A program made the translations under genes and the position numbers. Shown here piece after piece: positions 23,251-36,010 of a DNA stretch of 64,000 nt (position 1 is its first letter; each line of letters begins with the position of its first letter). The stretch comes from Steromphala cineraria. Lineage: Eukaryota > Mollusca > Gastropoda > Trochida > Trochidae. The stretch spans positions 8,009,724-8,073,723 of the forward strand of contig OU744736.1 of assembly GCA_916613615.1 (NCBI GenBank). Reading direction: 5' to 3'. The notes beneath the pieces were generated by a model. It saw only the letters and a list, made by a program, of their open reading frames with translations. It did not search any database and had not been told where the DNA came from.

Positions 23251-23707
23251 TTATAGATCGAAAAGAAGCATTCATAAAATGTTGCTTTAATCATTCAAGT
23301 GGTAGGTTGCAGTGGACCTACGAAGTCATCTCATTTCGCCTAAGCTGTTATCAGGCAGTGATATCACTGTTGGTTTTAGCATTTTTTCAAGTTTGAGACG
23401 CTCGAAAGCAAAAAAGATTTGCCGATTGGTATTTGACTTTGGAGTTATATTTTAAAAGATTTATTTCACACATCATCTTTCATCTTAAAGTTACCATCTT
23501 GACATATTAATATCGATATTTGAATAAGGATGTATGAGATGAGAGGGCTTTGTAAAATATCTGGCTGGGATCAGCTTCTCCGTTCAAAGCCGGGATCTTC
23601 CTCAACTGAAAGTGTGTTAACACAATCGGGAGGTAAATCAAACTGGTTAGAGGATGAGAATATAACTAGTCATTTTATAGACAGTACAAAGTGCCAACAT
23701 GAGTCAA

Positions 23708-24529
23708 TCATTTTGTCAATCTAAATAAATTTAGATCAACAGGTTTTATATTTGGTCCTACATGTTGATCTAAGATTGGCCCGTAAGGCGGGTCATCCCG
23801 GTGACCTCTGAAATCAGCCGCTCGGCCAATCAGAAAAGTTGCCCTAGCTCGCTGGAAGTTAAAACAACTCAGCAGCACATCTTTTGAAATGGATGATGTT
23901 CGGAGCTCTGTCATTTGGAGCGGAGTAGAGCGATGAATTATCCGATTGCTTGGCTGTATTAATAGATTATATTTTTTCTTTTTAAAATGATTTAGCGTAT
24001 TTGCTAGTTGTCAATGACAAATGATGATTGCACATCGCACAGATACTAACGTGGCGAATAATAATCATAAAGTTAGAGCATGATAAATGTCCATATTTAC
24101 GAAAATCTTCATGCAAGGGGAGATAACTCCTTTTGATCAAACTCGTTTGTACTAATTTCTTTCATTTTCATCCAAATAATTAAAACAATATTGATTTTTT
24201 GTCAATCATAAAACTAAATATATTTCATACAACCAAAATAACATCAACCTACCGATATTTTTCTTATCAGTATCAAAAACAAGATTTATTTTTCTCAAGG
24301 CACACTTTTATTGAGAACAGCCATAAGCTATTATATGTTTCTTCCGTTCACACCTTGAATGAGCGACTATGAACTGTTTGTGACGTCGAATTTGATTGAT
24401 CAAATCGCGAATTCCTTATTTGCATACGAAAGGTCGCCGGGACGACCTCTCACACTGGTCAATCTTAGATCAACAGTATGACAAAATAAAAAATCTGTTG
24501 ATCTAAATTTATTTAGATTGTCATTTTGT
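23708..24529. mobile_element. MULE-like non-autonomous element with perfect 9-bp target duplication
   Basis: TCATTTTGT at 23708-23716 and again at 24521-24529 is a perfect 9-bp direct repeat. Inside it, the 26 bases at 23717-23742 and 24495-24520 are perfect inverse complements (CAATCTAAATAAATTTAGAT start). The inverted repeats continue imperfectly for about 100 bases (GTTGATCTAAGATTG on both sides). A 9-bp duplication with long inverted repeats is the pattern of Mutator-like elements; that assignment is inference. No transposase frame is present. Confidence 0.85.
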
Positions 24530-24950
24530 CTGACTGCTGCTGTTACTACAGATCAATTTAGATCCAGATTTGATTCCATGTCGCTCTTGCAAAATGTCAA
24601 GGCCATACAACAATGGATACTGTTTTGAATTGCCATGTGACAGTTAAAATGCATGACATAACCATAATCAGAAATGTTGAGGAAAATTTGCCTGTGAGGG
24701 CTTCATATTTGCCTTGTAAACCTGAGACTAAGACTTGAGGGAAACAGTATTTATTACACGCCTGTGTAAGATACCCCAGTGTAATATTTATACGGCAATA
24801 TTAAAATAGTGTAATATCACAATGCAAGTATGACGTCACAGAAGTGAGCTGTTGTGACGTCACAATGTAAGCGCTTCGTCACAATGGGTGCCGAGTCGCG
24901 GAACTGTTAGTTTCAGCACATTTTCGGCAAGTTTTCGTGATTTTTAGGGC
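24530..24950. other. Intergenic, two TGACGTCAC sites, no gene
   Basis: TGACGTCAC occurs at about 24831 and 24855. These contain the CRE core TGACGTCA, but lie near fold-back repeats and far from any gene start, so a regulatory role is not supported. Confidence 0.4.
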
Positions 24951-25115
24951 AAGTAATAAACAGAATACTAAACTTCCTTCCATTTAATACTATTTTTATT
25001 AAACTCGTGAATGATTTGGTATCAAACTCGCTTTCGCTCGTTTTATACAAATTCATTAACTCGTTTAATAAAAATAGTATTAAATGGAAGGTCGTTTAGT
25101 ATCCTCTATTACTGG
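24951..25115. mobile_element. Fold-back element with ~65-base arms
   Basis: The left arm runs from AAGTAATAAACAG through TTCCATTTAATACTATTTTT and the right arm is its near-perfect inverse complement (AAAAATAGTATTAAATGGAA to ATTACTGG). The short centre has TCGCTTTCGCTCG. A diverged relative lies at 54810-54975. Confidence 0.85.
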
Positions 25116-25867
25116 TACTTTTACCGTTAATGTTACAAAGACTGCACTCTGTTTGGAATATGTCAATCAGGTTCCTTCACTGTGGGCATTTTTTTGTAAG
25201 ATACATCAAAAATTGTCCTGTCACGGAATGCTGAGATTGAGAGAGTACATTTGATAAAGACATTGAGTCAGATCTTACATACATGAGCTGTAAATCCTAA
25301 CTCTTGAAATACAGAATACAATGCAGTCCACGATGAAGATGTGAAAAAAACAACTAATTATCATTTACTCAAATTAAAAAGGTTAAAAATAAAGGTTAAT
25401 AAAATTTGAATAATCAAGCGAAAGAATAGTTACATTTTCACTAACACTTTACTTTTACATATACATATTATTTGGAAGACAAAATATAAATGTTTAATCT
25501 GTCTCCTTAATTTTGAATCTGTAAAATCAGTTAATATTTGTTTAACATATTCCCATTGAAGCTTATGCTGTTTTGTCAGTAAGTGATTGTATAGGGTTAA
25601 TTGTTTAAATACTGTTAAGTCAGAACTTACTTCAAACCACAATCTCAGTGAATGTTTGCGATAAGGGAGATAACCCATCATGATCCCAAGAGGTGCTAAT
25701 GTTTAGTGAAAGATTGCTACAACAACAGTTGGTATATATTTCTACATTATGTTTTACATTTATGAATTGACCATTCCCTAGATAGAATATTGATTTATGA
25801 GTGATAACATCACAGCTGTCTCTAGATGGTTTAGTTTTCAAACAATTATCTTCAAATCGTCAAAGAT
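25116..25867. other. Intergenic, nothing recognised
   Basis: AT-rich sequence with short frames only on both strands. Confidence 0.5.
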
Positions 25868-26231
25868 TTAAAGGGGCAGTAGCACGTTTTTAGGGGGAAC
25901 ATACGGTGATGTAAGGAAAATGAAAATAAATGGTTCCAATTAAAAGACCATATATTTAAACTAAATTGATAAGTAATAATTCAAGTATATAACATAAAGT
26001 TTAGCCATGCGATTCATTTATCTTACACAAAATGAATTAAAGGTGTTCAAAAAAAATGGCCGCCAATGGATTTTATGTGAATATTCATACTTTATCCTCG
26101 GACTATGAATGATTGGTTTGTGTAATGAGATTGTTGACTCTGTCAATAAAATACATTTAGCAATGAATTACAATTATTAGTGAAATATCTAAAATATAAA
26201 ATTATCTAAAAACGAGCTACTGCACCTTTAA
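25868..26231 (+). mobile_element. TTAA-flanked MITE, family 1, copy C
   Basis: TTAA at 25868-25871 and 26228-26231. Left end AGGGGCAGTAGCACG, right end CGAGCTACTGCACCT (two changes). The interior matches copies A and D and contains ATGGCCGCCAATGGATTTTA. Non-coding. Confidence 0.88.
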
Positions 26232-28911
26232 AAGATAAATTATAGTTAGATTAGAATTTAATTGTTTTTCATGCTCTTTGTTGATAATCAAGGTTGTTCA
26301 TTTTCATTATTTGAGTTGAATTAATGGCATCGTCATCAAAATGGCATTTTCAGGTTGTAATTGAATTCCCTAAATTGTTTTTCGAAACTTTACTTATTGA
26401 TTGTTTCTAGTTTTCCAGTGAATATGGATTTTAATTTTTAAATTGTGCTTTTCTTTTCAGGAAATGAGTATTTGCCATAATATAAATCATTTTTCTCAAT
26501 AAATAGAGATATTTTCATTTATCAAACAAATCTTTTCTTCTGTATAAATTGTTAATCAGTTTACCTCAACTTCAGATAAGGACCTTTTATTTAATCCTTT
26601 TCATTGTCTTTTGTTTCCTTCATTTCTTGAAGTAATAGGGTACCGGTAATAGTTATTTTTTTCGATCTAACATCACAAAATATGTAAATTCTTATCTAAC
26701 TTCTGATGTACAGTTTGAGGGGGGTATTTTTGAGGACATTAAATTCGAGGGAGATTTTTAAGTTTAAGTTTAAGATAAGTTAAAGACACATTCCTTTAAA
26801 AACATAGAGCCAAGGGGGTAATGTTGGTATTTTATGTATTTTATAAATTTTCATTTGCACTTAGAAAAATATGAATGAAACAATTTTATTTCACCCGTAG
26901 TTCAACAGTCATTCACAACAGCAAGATGAACTTAAAAGCTATTGAATAATTATTTGTTTTAATAGATTAATAATCTCACAATATGAATAGTCTAACACAA
27001 TTTATCAATTAACTTGAGAAAGTCTTTTCTAGTTAACTATTCCTGAGTAATGGTAATATCCTCTCTTAACCGCCCCTACCACCTTTAACATGACCGTTTG
27101 AAGGGGATTTACTCGAGTGAATTTACCGTTATTGTCATTATCTACCTTCCCGCTAAGTGCAGTCTGATTTAAATTGACCATGTTTCAAGGAAAAAGCAAA
27201 TGTAATTATTGTCCTTACTAGACAATCTCCTGAAAAAAGGAATCTCCTTTACAATCTGAGAACAGCCCGTAAAGTGGCATGTTTTGATAAAAGTTTAATT
27301 AGACAACCAGAAGAAACCCAAGAAAAGATTTCGGTGTCAGAAGCTAGTAACTCCTGTGAACTGTTCATTCTACATAAGGGCAATCATCATCAATGAATTA
27401 GGAAACATAACATAAGCCTTTACAAGTTGTCATCAGACTTTGTGGAGTGAGCACGATCAAACAAATTAATTTCCCAATATTCAGTAAAATTTATAAACGT
27501 TTTCCTTTCTTGAATGTGAAACTGGAAACATAACGTGCTTATGCAGCCTGTTGTCAGACTGTGTTGCGACTATTCCTTAGAACAAAGCCAATTTTTATCA
27601 GACTGAGACTTAGTACATCCCATATTTATTTCTTTAAGCATAACTGTTATCCTCAGGGAATGCCTGTACACAGAGTTAACTATTTTCATTATATTCTTAA
27701 CATTTATTTACATTTTATATTCAGTTAGCATTTCATTGCTGCCAATAGCTTGTATTATAAATTTGTTGTGCTTGCCATGTAAAAGTTAAGCTTTTTCTAT
27801 TGAAATATTTAGTTTTATTTTGATTAAACAACACAACGTCAGCTTTCGACTAGAAAGAAAATCAAGGAGCATTAATGCTAAATTGAAAATGTTTCATTGT
27901 AGGACCTAGTTATCAATCTATTTCATAAAATCATCCATTTGTTTGATGTTTCAAGTTTCTGTACACTAGTTAGCTGTTGTTCTTCTCGACATGGTTCTAC
28001 TGCTTTTGTAACTTCTGCTGCAGGATTTGTCAGTCACTGTCGAATAGAAACAATATGTCTTTTTTCACTTTATTGCATTAGCTCTTTAGTATGCTGTCAC
28101 ACCTAGTATGGCTGAAATATTTTCCATGCTCGAACACTCCCTCATTATATCAAATATACTGCAACTGAACTCCAATTGAAAAAAAATCTCTTTCAAGTTG
28201 CCTCTAGCTTTTGAATAAGTGCTTATGGCTGATTTACTTCCTAAGATTGTAAAGCTCCAACTCACCCACTTAATATACTTCACCTGAATTAGAACAAATC
28301 TTATGCAGGTTGCTTCAAGCTTTTAGAAAAGGGCTTATGGCTGAAATAATTGGATTATGATTTGTGCACATCAATAATGATTATCATTAATTGATATAAA
28401 GGTAAATGCACAGTTGCAGTTCCTCGAAATTCTATGGGTCGTGTGTTGGAGCTTTTCATTAATGCTTTTATCTAAGTAGTTCACTAATCTTTAACATGTA
28501 TATTTTGTTATTTCACTTTTTTTCATGCATTTGAATCTATCATAATATATGCCATTCTATTTACACTCCTGGTTGTAATTAACACCTAGGATATTTAAAG
28601 AAAGTTTTGATTTACAAAGTTGATTTAAATTGTTTTCTTGTTTTTTTACTAGTTCAAGAATATATGTGAAGAATTACCCAACTTTGTTTATAATTTGTTT
28701 ATTATTTATTAAAATAATAAGGAGAGAGAAAAAAACAAAAAGTCTTAAAATAAAACTTACTTTGAAAATAAGAACCAAATGATAAAGGTGAAGGTAGGTA
28801 GACCAACTGAAACTAAAACTGTAAATTTAGATTTATTGGTTGGTACAGATTGTCCACAGAAGAATGGGTTATGAAGAGTTAACTTCTGCTCCCAGAATAT
28901 CATGGTTTATA
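26232..28911. other. Intergenic, 2.7 kb, nothing recognised
   Basis: No frame longer than about 65 codons, no repeat with a visible partner and no splice-bounded coding block. It could hold regulatory sequence for either gene, but nothing in it shows that. Confidence 0.45.
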
Positions 28912-29182
28912 TTTTCAAACATCTTTCTATGCAAAGCCTAAAATGCAAGTTTCTTAACTGTCAGTTTTACGCCTTGCTGCAGACCCTTGAATTTTCCATG
29001 CTGATATCAGCGCCCCTCCAGGCGATTGTAAGCAAGCTCCAGTTACTTTCTGATTGGACTATTGCTTTCTGTCATAGTAAGCTAGTGAACAAGCACAGAA
29101 AACTCGAGGGTCAGCAGCAAGCTTAAAACTGACAGTTCTGAAACTGGCGTTTTAGGCTTTGCATAAGAAGATGATTTTCAAA
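28912..29182. mobile_element. Inverted-repeat element with ~85-base arms
   Basis: The left arm (TATGCAAAGCCTAAAATGC, AACTGTCAGTTTTA, CTTGCTGCAGACCC) faces its inverse complement on the right (TTTTAGGCTTTGCATA, TAAAACTGACAGTT, GGGTCAGCAGCAAG). The interior of about 100 bases has no coding capacity. Confidence 0.85.
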
Positions 29183-29467
29183 CTAACTTTGTTTTCTTGT
29201 ACTTAGAACATGTTTTAGTGACCAACCATTGTTCTGAAGTCTTGTTAGCTCTTGTTTCAAGATGTTTTGTGTGAGAATATATGATACAGTTGTTATTTCA
29301 GATGTGTTTATTTGGTTATGAAGAGAAGCTACTGTTTCTGTTAGTAATTCTGTTTCTATATTAAATCATGCTTTAATTTTCAAAAGTTATGATGTTTTTT
29401 ATTTATTGGTCACCACTTTGTACTACCTATCTAGAAACTGTTCAATTGGTAACAGCAAAGGGATCAT

Positions 29468-30018
29468 TTAAAGATGCTATATCATACTTGCAATATTTTA
29501 AAAAGTATTTTTAATGTATACGTTGTATTTTTAGAAAACTTTTGCGACCAACCTTGAGAAAATCGGACCAAAATTCATCAATTAGGAGATAATTTACCAA
29601 AAAATACCGACATAAGGGCGAATCAAGTGTGGCCATTTCACAACTTCCGGTTTCTAAATTTACGCTTGAAAACCGTCTTTGTCGCGCTCAATTAGATTTT
29701 AAATTCTTTTTCTCCGAATAAGGTATTCATTGCTGTCAAAGTTGATAACCATCGAACGCAATTACGGTAGTTGAGACACGGTGTAAATCCAACAAGCATA
29801 ATGATTACGTCACCGAAAGCGGGTTCGTTAAATGACATGCCCTTTCTACGTTGGGTACTGTGCTTGAAGCGTCGAAATAAGTATGTTATTATTAATTAAA
29901 CAATCTAAATATGATATCAAAATTTCGACGAAAGATTGTTCTACAAAGTGATGTATTTCATTTCTCAATAGCTAAGTTTCATCCTGAACCGCTTGCAAGT
30001 ATGATACAGCATCTTTAA
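29468..30018 (+). mobile_element. TTAA-flanked element, family 2
   Basis: TTAA at both borders; ends AGATGCTATATCATACTTGC and GCAAGTATGATACAGCATCT are inverse complements. A diverged, truncated reverse copy lies at 49432-49642 (shared AGGAGATAATTTACCAAAA, GAATCAAGTGTGGC and GAACGCAATTACGGTA). No transposase visible. Confidence 0.85.
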
Positions 30019-30629
30019 AGAACTCAGGGGCAGGGCCAGTTGAAGTTGGAGAAAATAGAGAAGGAAATATCCTTGACATGGAGTTATCCGTCAAAAGGCC
30101 AGGATGAAGTATTTAACATGTCCTTTGGATTATTTTTCCCTTCCCTTGGCCACCACTTGATTCAATAGCTGTTTGTTCTGTGGGTTTTGGGTGCTTATGT
30201 GACACTTAATGACATTTAAAATTACTTGCTCCTAGTGGAGTCACCCAGGCTAGACAAGTCAACCGATAGAGGACAGTCCAAATTTTAATCCTTGCTTGCT
30301 CTCTTGGAGATTTGACAAGCACTTCAAGGACAGCTGATTTTTCACTCGGTTTTTAGTTCTTCTAAAACCCGCTTGATATCTTTTTGTATGATTATAAGAG
30401 AACAGGTATTTCAAAATTATTATCCAAAATATTATCACCACTTTATTTTTTAGTTTTCAAATTTATTAAATTAGATGTTTTAAACCAACATCAAACAAAC
30501 TATACAAAACGAATAACTTGAATCTCTTGTGTGAAACTGGATGAATGCAAACCACTAACAACTGTAGAAGATAGATTTAGAGAAATGCAATGGATCGAAT
30601 GTATATTACTGTGACTTTAAACTACCACA

Positions 30630-30800
30630 AGTCGGGAATGAGTGCGACACTACTTCTTCATGACAACAGAAAATAATAGCTTCAGATTCCATGAAAGGGG
30701 TACCATGATTCGAGTGCGACGTCTATCAATGTCCCATATATGTTCCAACGGATTCAGATCTGGACTGAGCAGGACAGGAGAGTTTGGTGATTGCATTGTT
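30630..30800 (-). pseudogene. Tc1-type transposase C-terminal remnant
   Basis: On the minus strand the frame reads SPDLNPLEHIWDIDRRRTR around 30765-30705, the hallmark block of Tc1/mariner transposases that carries the last acidic catalytic residue (the E in NPLEH). Upstream and downstream frames are broken, so it is a dead fragment. No terminal inverted repeats were found. Confidence 0.75.
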
Positions 30801-31461
30801 CTTAACTGAGACTGAGTGTTGTCATTCATGGATAAAGAACGTTGCTAATCAACCATAGCTAGAATTTGGTAAGGAGACTACATCAAGCATGTCTCGTATA
30901 CTGCAATGGCCAGTGAAAAACCTTTTTTTACTATAACAAAGTCCACCTCAGGGTCAATTGACACATTATGACTACCAAAGAACGAAGTGTAAGCCTGTAT
31001 GATCTTAGCGAAATCGTAGTGATTTTAGTGCCCTACATCGCTGCTGTGCCAGTTGATTAGTTTTGAGAATATTTTATAAGTTTTCCTTCCCATTATATAA
31101 AATTTAGGCCCATCTAAGATTAAAGTAGGTTCGTTCCATTTCATGTATATATCTTCTCCTTGTTTGGCGCTTTGGGTTCAAACTGAAAAAGTTATTACGT
31201 TTAATGACAAACCATTCATGCGTACACGATTTAAAAATCAGAGTGTTTAACGTGTTTAGAATGATTCGTAAACATTCTATAGGATATTCACTTTAATTTT
31301 CAGAGCTCGATATTTCTGTTAAAATTTTGAAAGATAAAAATACGTTGTTTTATCGTTGAGTCTGTATTATAAGTACGTGTTATTATTCACAAAGTTTATA
31401 TCCTGAACCCTTATTCGACACGTTGGAACTTCTATTCCTTTCCTTGGTAATTTGTAAACTG

Positions 31462-31690
31462 TTAAAGGGAGAGTCCTATTGGTACTCTAGTGGAAACAAG
31501 ATTCAAGGGTACTTTCCTGCTTGTTCTTATGTGATTATCACATGGTAATTTCATACTTATTTCCATACCTGATAGTGAGGGTAACATTTTTGTTGTTCTA
31601 CATTCAACAATTTGACAAAGAATAGAATGCATCACTGCGTCTTCTTGAATTACGTTTCCACCAAAAAAACCGACAGGACTGTCCCTTTAA
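31462..31690. mobile_element. TTAA-flanked MITE, family 3
   Basis: TTAA at 31462-31465 and 31687-31690. Ends AGGGAGAGTCCTATTGGT and ACCGACAGGACTGTCCCT are inverse complements with three mismatches. 229 bases, non-coding. Confidence 0.8.
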
Positions 31691-32289
31691 AGACGGTTTA
31701 ACGGTGTTCCAGTGCTCTGCTTAGTTCTGTGGACATAATAAACTCTCAAAAATATCGTATATTGCATTTACTCAATCCTTAGTCTCCCAAGACGGAGTCT
31801 AATCCTTGGTGACCAATATAGTTCCAATTAAGGCAGTTTCTTTATGAAAAGGATTCCGGTAAAAAAAAACATTTTCATTATGCGGTTCTATTGTGGTGTT
31901 TCTATTGAAACGAAATTTCCACATGCAAAATCATGTTTTAACATGAATGTGATTCTAATATCATCAATTTGTGTTCCGTTTCTAAATCGCGTAATCTCTT
32001 CAAAATAAGTTTATTATTTTTCTGTTATTCGGTACACTATACATAGTGAAGTTCAGCACAATTAAGATCTTGATTTACTAAGAATCCTTAAACGAACTGG
32101 GGTATACATCGATCGCAAGTTTCATTATTTTTTTTAAAGTTTTTTTATTCAATTCATTTTGGATACAATCAAGTATGTTTGGTAATGTACAGTAAGATAA
32201 GATAACGGAAGAAACAATGGCAATGGCATACAAGTTTACAACCAGCAATGGAAATAAGTATCAAAAAGGTGTACATTGGTATCAATCAG
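31691..32289. other. Intergenic, nothing recognised
   Basis: AT-rich sequence; no frames, repeats or RNA genes that I can support. Confidence 0.5.
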
Positions 32290-32710
32290 ATCAATAGTTT
32301 AATTAAATGAAGTTCTCAAGGATGGTCCATTTTCTCTCCAAACAGTTTATGTTGAAATTTTTTCTAGCAATATATTTTTCGATGATAAGAACATCCTTCA
32401 AAATGCCTTAATATAATGTGAAAGTTGGTTTCAAACCTTTAATGTTCATAACAAAAATAAGGCGTTTGGGTATTATATATCATATGGTTCAACAAGTGGT
32501 TACTATTGGCACAAAATATATATTTTGATCGGACAGTGGAGATGTTGTATTTGAAACTCTATTGACAAATTCAGTGAATTCGTTCCAGAAAATTATAATA
32601 GTAGGCCTTCCAATGTATACATGGTAGATAATCTCACTTAAACCACATGTTGAACATATGTCATTATCAACTAGTTTCATTATTTCCGACCCACTTGCAC
32701 AGATCACAAA
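32290..32710 (-). pseudogene. LINE ORF2 C-terminal remnant (zinc-binding region)
   Basis: On the minus strand the frame at 32707-32489 contains ICSTCGLSEIIYHVYIGRP and then FWNEFTEFVN. This is the C-x2-C...H...FW pattern of the zinc-binding tail of non-LTR reverse transcriptases. Past a frameshift, YIIPKRLIFVMNIKGLKPTF and then LIIEKYIARKN continue the usual tail. It is broken by at least one frameshift and one stop. The clade is not determined. Confidence 0.65.
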
Positions 32711-34194
32711 TTGTCCTTCAACTGTTCTAATTCACAATTCACATTCATTGATTTTAAGAAATACTCATCTTTTAATACATTAAATAATCACAAAATTACA
32801 CCATCAATAATGTTTGCCGTTTGAGACTTCCTTAATGGTATCATGAAACACAAATTGAAACGTTATTAAAATACAACCATCATGACAACAAAGACCATTT
32901 CTATCCCAAACAAAAACCCAAAGTAAGTTGAAACGCAATAATGTTCTGTGAAGAAAATGACAAATTCACTATCAATTGAAGATTTTGTATAGTCCATACG
33001 ACTGGAGCGGATTACGCCTAATGCAATAATACAACTTATAGTCAACCAAAACCAATAAGGTTTATCCAAAATACTTCAATAACAAACGTGACATTGAAGA
33101 TCAAGTTTATAATTGTGAATTTGAATCATACTCCCTCAACTCTCCCTTAGCAAGTCGAAACACATAAACGTTGTATAAAGACGTAGAAACTATGTACAAA
33201 GGCTCAAGAACATTGTATGTATAGAAGCCAGAGGAAAACCTCACTGAACGCGGATCTCTTGAATCATACAGCGATTCTCACGAACAGGGTTTGATCCTTG
33301 CCTGAACCGTCTTAGCAAGATATTCACCTGGTTTGTAGCCTATCAATAGGCTTTCTCCCCTACCATCAAAGGGTTGATCTCACACCCAGTGTTAACCTTT
33401 GTATCAGGGCTGTATTGGTTATTTTCTACGGAGTGATAGGCAATATCGTGTCTAGGACTGTCATATATGAATTAGTTGCAGGCGGTAACGTCGGAAACTG
33501 GTTCAATTATGTAAGTAATATGGCTTTATCAATTACGAATGTTATATTTATAATTATGAGTAAATGTTTTGATTATGTGTTTGTATTGTATGGGAAGTAA
33601 ACAATTTTGAAAGGATGTGTTTGGTAAATTAATTCTCGACGACATTCAAAAGTGCAATGGCAGAAATCTAGTTCATTCTATAGAATTATATTTGAGGGTT
33701 TATTAATAAATCCTTGGTAATGCTATTGTCACGATTGCATTGGTGGTTCAAAAATATTATGAACCGGATATGAAGGGTACCGACCGGTGCGTTATTTGTT
33801 TCGTTACAAGCGCGGTCAGGGTATATTTCAGGTTTTTTTTATCGATCCACTAAATAGGTTTTCTAAATGTATCAATTGTCCATACACAACGTTTACAAAA
33901 ACGTTTGGAAAAGAATCATTAAAATGAATATCTGTATGTATGTATTTATGACCAACCCCTGATTATTTACGAATGTCAGTTACCGTTAGTTTTCCAATTA
34001 ATCAATAAAAAATATTGAAACACATATTCCTGATGTCAAAAAAGGCGATCTAGAATCCCTGTGAATGACACATCTTCTGTAGAGAACTGTTTCATACATC
34101 AGAGTAAGCTTTTATTCATACGTCTGTCCAAACTCTTTCCTGGTCATTTCTTCTTTAAGAGGCATTTTACAAGTTGGAATGACAATAATGCAGA
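32711..34194. other. Intergenic, nothing recognised
   Basis: A 61-codon frame at 33415-33600 and a 67-codon minus frame at 33069-32866 are hydrophobic but have no known domain, no splice context and no repeat support. Confidence 0.45.
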
Positions 34195-34315
34195 GGAATA
34201 TATGAATGACAACTCCTTTTTACATTGTATGCGACGTTTCGACACAGATTCCAAAGAAGAGTCTGTGTCGAAAAGTCGCATAAAATGTTCAAAGAAGTTG
34301 TCATCCATATATTCC
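34195..34315. mobile_element. Fold-back hairpin with GCGACGTTTCGAC core, copy 1
   Basis: Arms of about 55 bases (from GGAATATATGAATGACAAC to TTTCGACACAGA, then the inverse complement). The core motif and the GATGA(A)CAACTTCTTT block are shared with the hairpin at 51119-51258, so the two are one family. Confidence 0.75.
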
Positions 34316-34410
34316 TATCCATTATGTCCTTATTTAGCTTTCATAAATGTTTCTGGGCCACAATGTTTGGAATTGAAGTTGAAAATTGTAAAATATAGAA
34401 ATATAAAATT

Positions 34411-35228
34411 TTAACCACCAATCCAGGCTGTATTTCTTAACCACCAATACAAGGTGTATTTCTTAACCACCAATACAAGGTGTGTGTCTTAACCACCAAT
34501 ACAAGCTGTGTTTCTTAACCACCAATACAAGGTGTTTTCCTAGACCCCCCAATGCAAAGTGTATTTCCTGACCACAATTACATAGTGTAATTCTTAACCA
34601 CCAATACAAGGTGTATTTCCTGACCACCAATACAATGTGTAATTCCTGACCACCAATACACGGTGTATTTTCTGACCTCCAATACAATGTGTAATTCCTG
34701 ACCATCAATACACTGTGTATTTCCTGACCTCCAAAACAAGGTGTATTTCCTGACCACCAATACAAGGTGTATTACCTGACCACCAATACACGGTGTATTT
34801 CCTGACCTCCAATACACGGTGTATTTCCTGACCACCAATACAAGGTGTATTTCTTAACCACCAATACACGGTGTATTTCCTGACCACCAAAACAAGGTTT
34901 ATTTCTTGACCACTAATACACGGTGAATTTCCTGACCACCAATCCACGGTATTTATTACCACAAATCCACGGTGTATTTTATGACCACAAATACACGGTG
35001 TATTTCCTGACCTCCAATACAAGGTGTATTTCTTAACCTCCAATACAAGGTGTATTTCTTAACAACCAATACAAGGTGTATTTCTTGACCTCCAATACAC
35101 GGTGTATTTCCTGACCACCAATACAAGGTGTATTTCCTTACCTCCAATACACGGTGTATTTCCTAACCACCAATACAAGGTTTATTTCCTGACCACCAAT
35201 ACATGGTGTATTTCTTAACCACCAATAC
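34411..35228. repeat. 26-bp minisatellite, about 31 copies
   Basis: Unit GTGTATTTCCTGACCACCAA plus TACAAG (26 bases), with TACACG, TTCTTAACC and ACCTCC variants. The minus strand stays open in long stretches only because the unit lacks stops. It lies about 2.5 kb upstream of the vWA gene start. Confidence 0.93.
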
Positions 35229-35860
35229 ACGATAAATGGCTTTTTCACCAACATACTGTGTAAGTCCTGTATAATTTTTATATAAGTGTATGATTTTTAA
35301 CTATTGATTGCGTCAAAACCACTACCACGTTCTTATTTTTGGGATTGTGGCATTGGAATCTTCGTCTCTATCATTCAAAAGGATTTTAGAGTGGACACCA
35401 TGCAATAGTAATAGAAGCTTTTGAAAGTAATTTGGACAAAAGAACAAGTTATGAACTTTACCTTTGCAATGTTTAGTCAAAACAAAATTCAATTAAGCCA
35501 TCTTCTCATATGTGATCATCTTCCATTATTGTTTATCACATGTTATACATGTTATAGATGGCGTACCTTCATCGACAAGTTTTTTGGTTCTTTTATCCAA
35601 TGACAATGGAATCAGTATTTTTATTGAATTTATTAATCTATTGGGGATAACTATGTAAGGATAGCGAGATTTTCCGACGGCAAAAGAGTTCATTACGGTT
35701 TTCTACACGTGCAACTTAATCTTATAAAATGACCCGTTTTAACACTAAAAACAAAAGGTGTTTGGCTTTTCCATATATATCATTAACCAGATAAACTTCT
35801 TGTCAGAGTTTGAGAAGAACACTATCATGCTGACAAAACGTGAACGAAACGACAGGAATC
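35229..35860. other. Intergenic, nothing recognised
   Basis: AT-rich sequence; a 60-codon frame at 35421-35603 has no features. Confidence 0.45.
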
Positions 35861-36010
35861 AACATTAAACGATCAATATTCAAGTCAAAATACGATGCAG
35901 ATAAAATATATCCTCCCCAATATACAATAGGTTAAAGTTAGCCTGTTATATATGGGAGAGGATATCATTGGTCTCTATCGTATTTTGACTTGATTATTGA
36001 TTGTTTTAAC
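35861..36010. mobile_element. Fold-back hairpin
   Basis: CAAGTCAAAATACGAT on the left and ATCGTATTTTGACTTG on the right, with further pairing outward (GATCAATATT / ATTATTGATTG) and inward (ATATCCTC / GAGGATAT). This is an inverted-repeat element without coding sequence. Confidence 0.75.

Noticed and set aside
24831..24870. TGACGTCAC pair as a CRE enhancer
   Set aside because: No gene start is near and fold-back repeats surround it; the motif alone is weak evidence.
34061..34414. 117-codon plus-strand frame
   Set aside because: About a third of it is a fold-back hairpin (34195-34315); no domain and no splice context.
34463..35147. Minus-strand frames with YWWSGNTPCIGG-like repeats
   Set aside because: Translation of the 26-bp minisatellite in an intergenic region.
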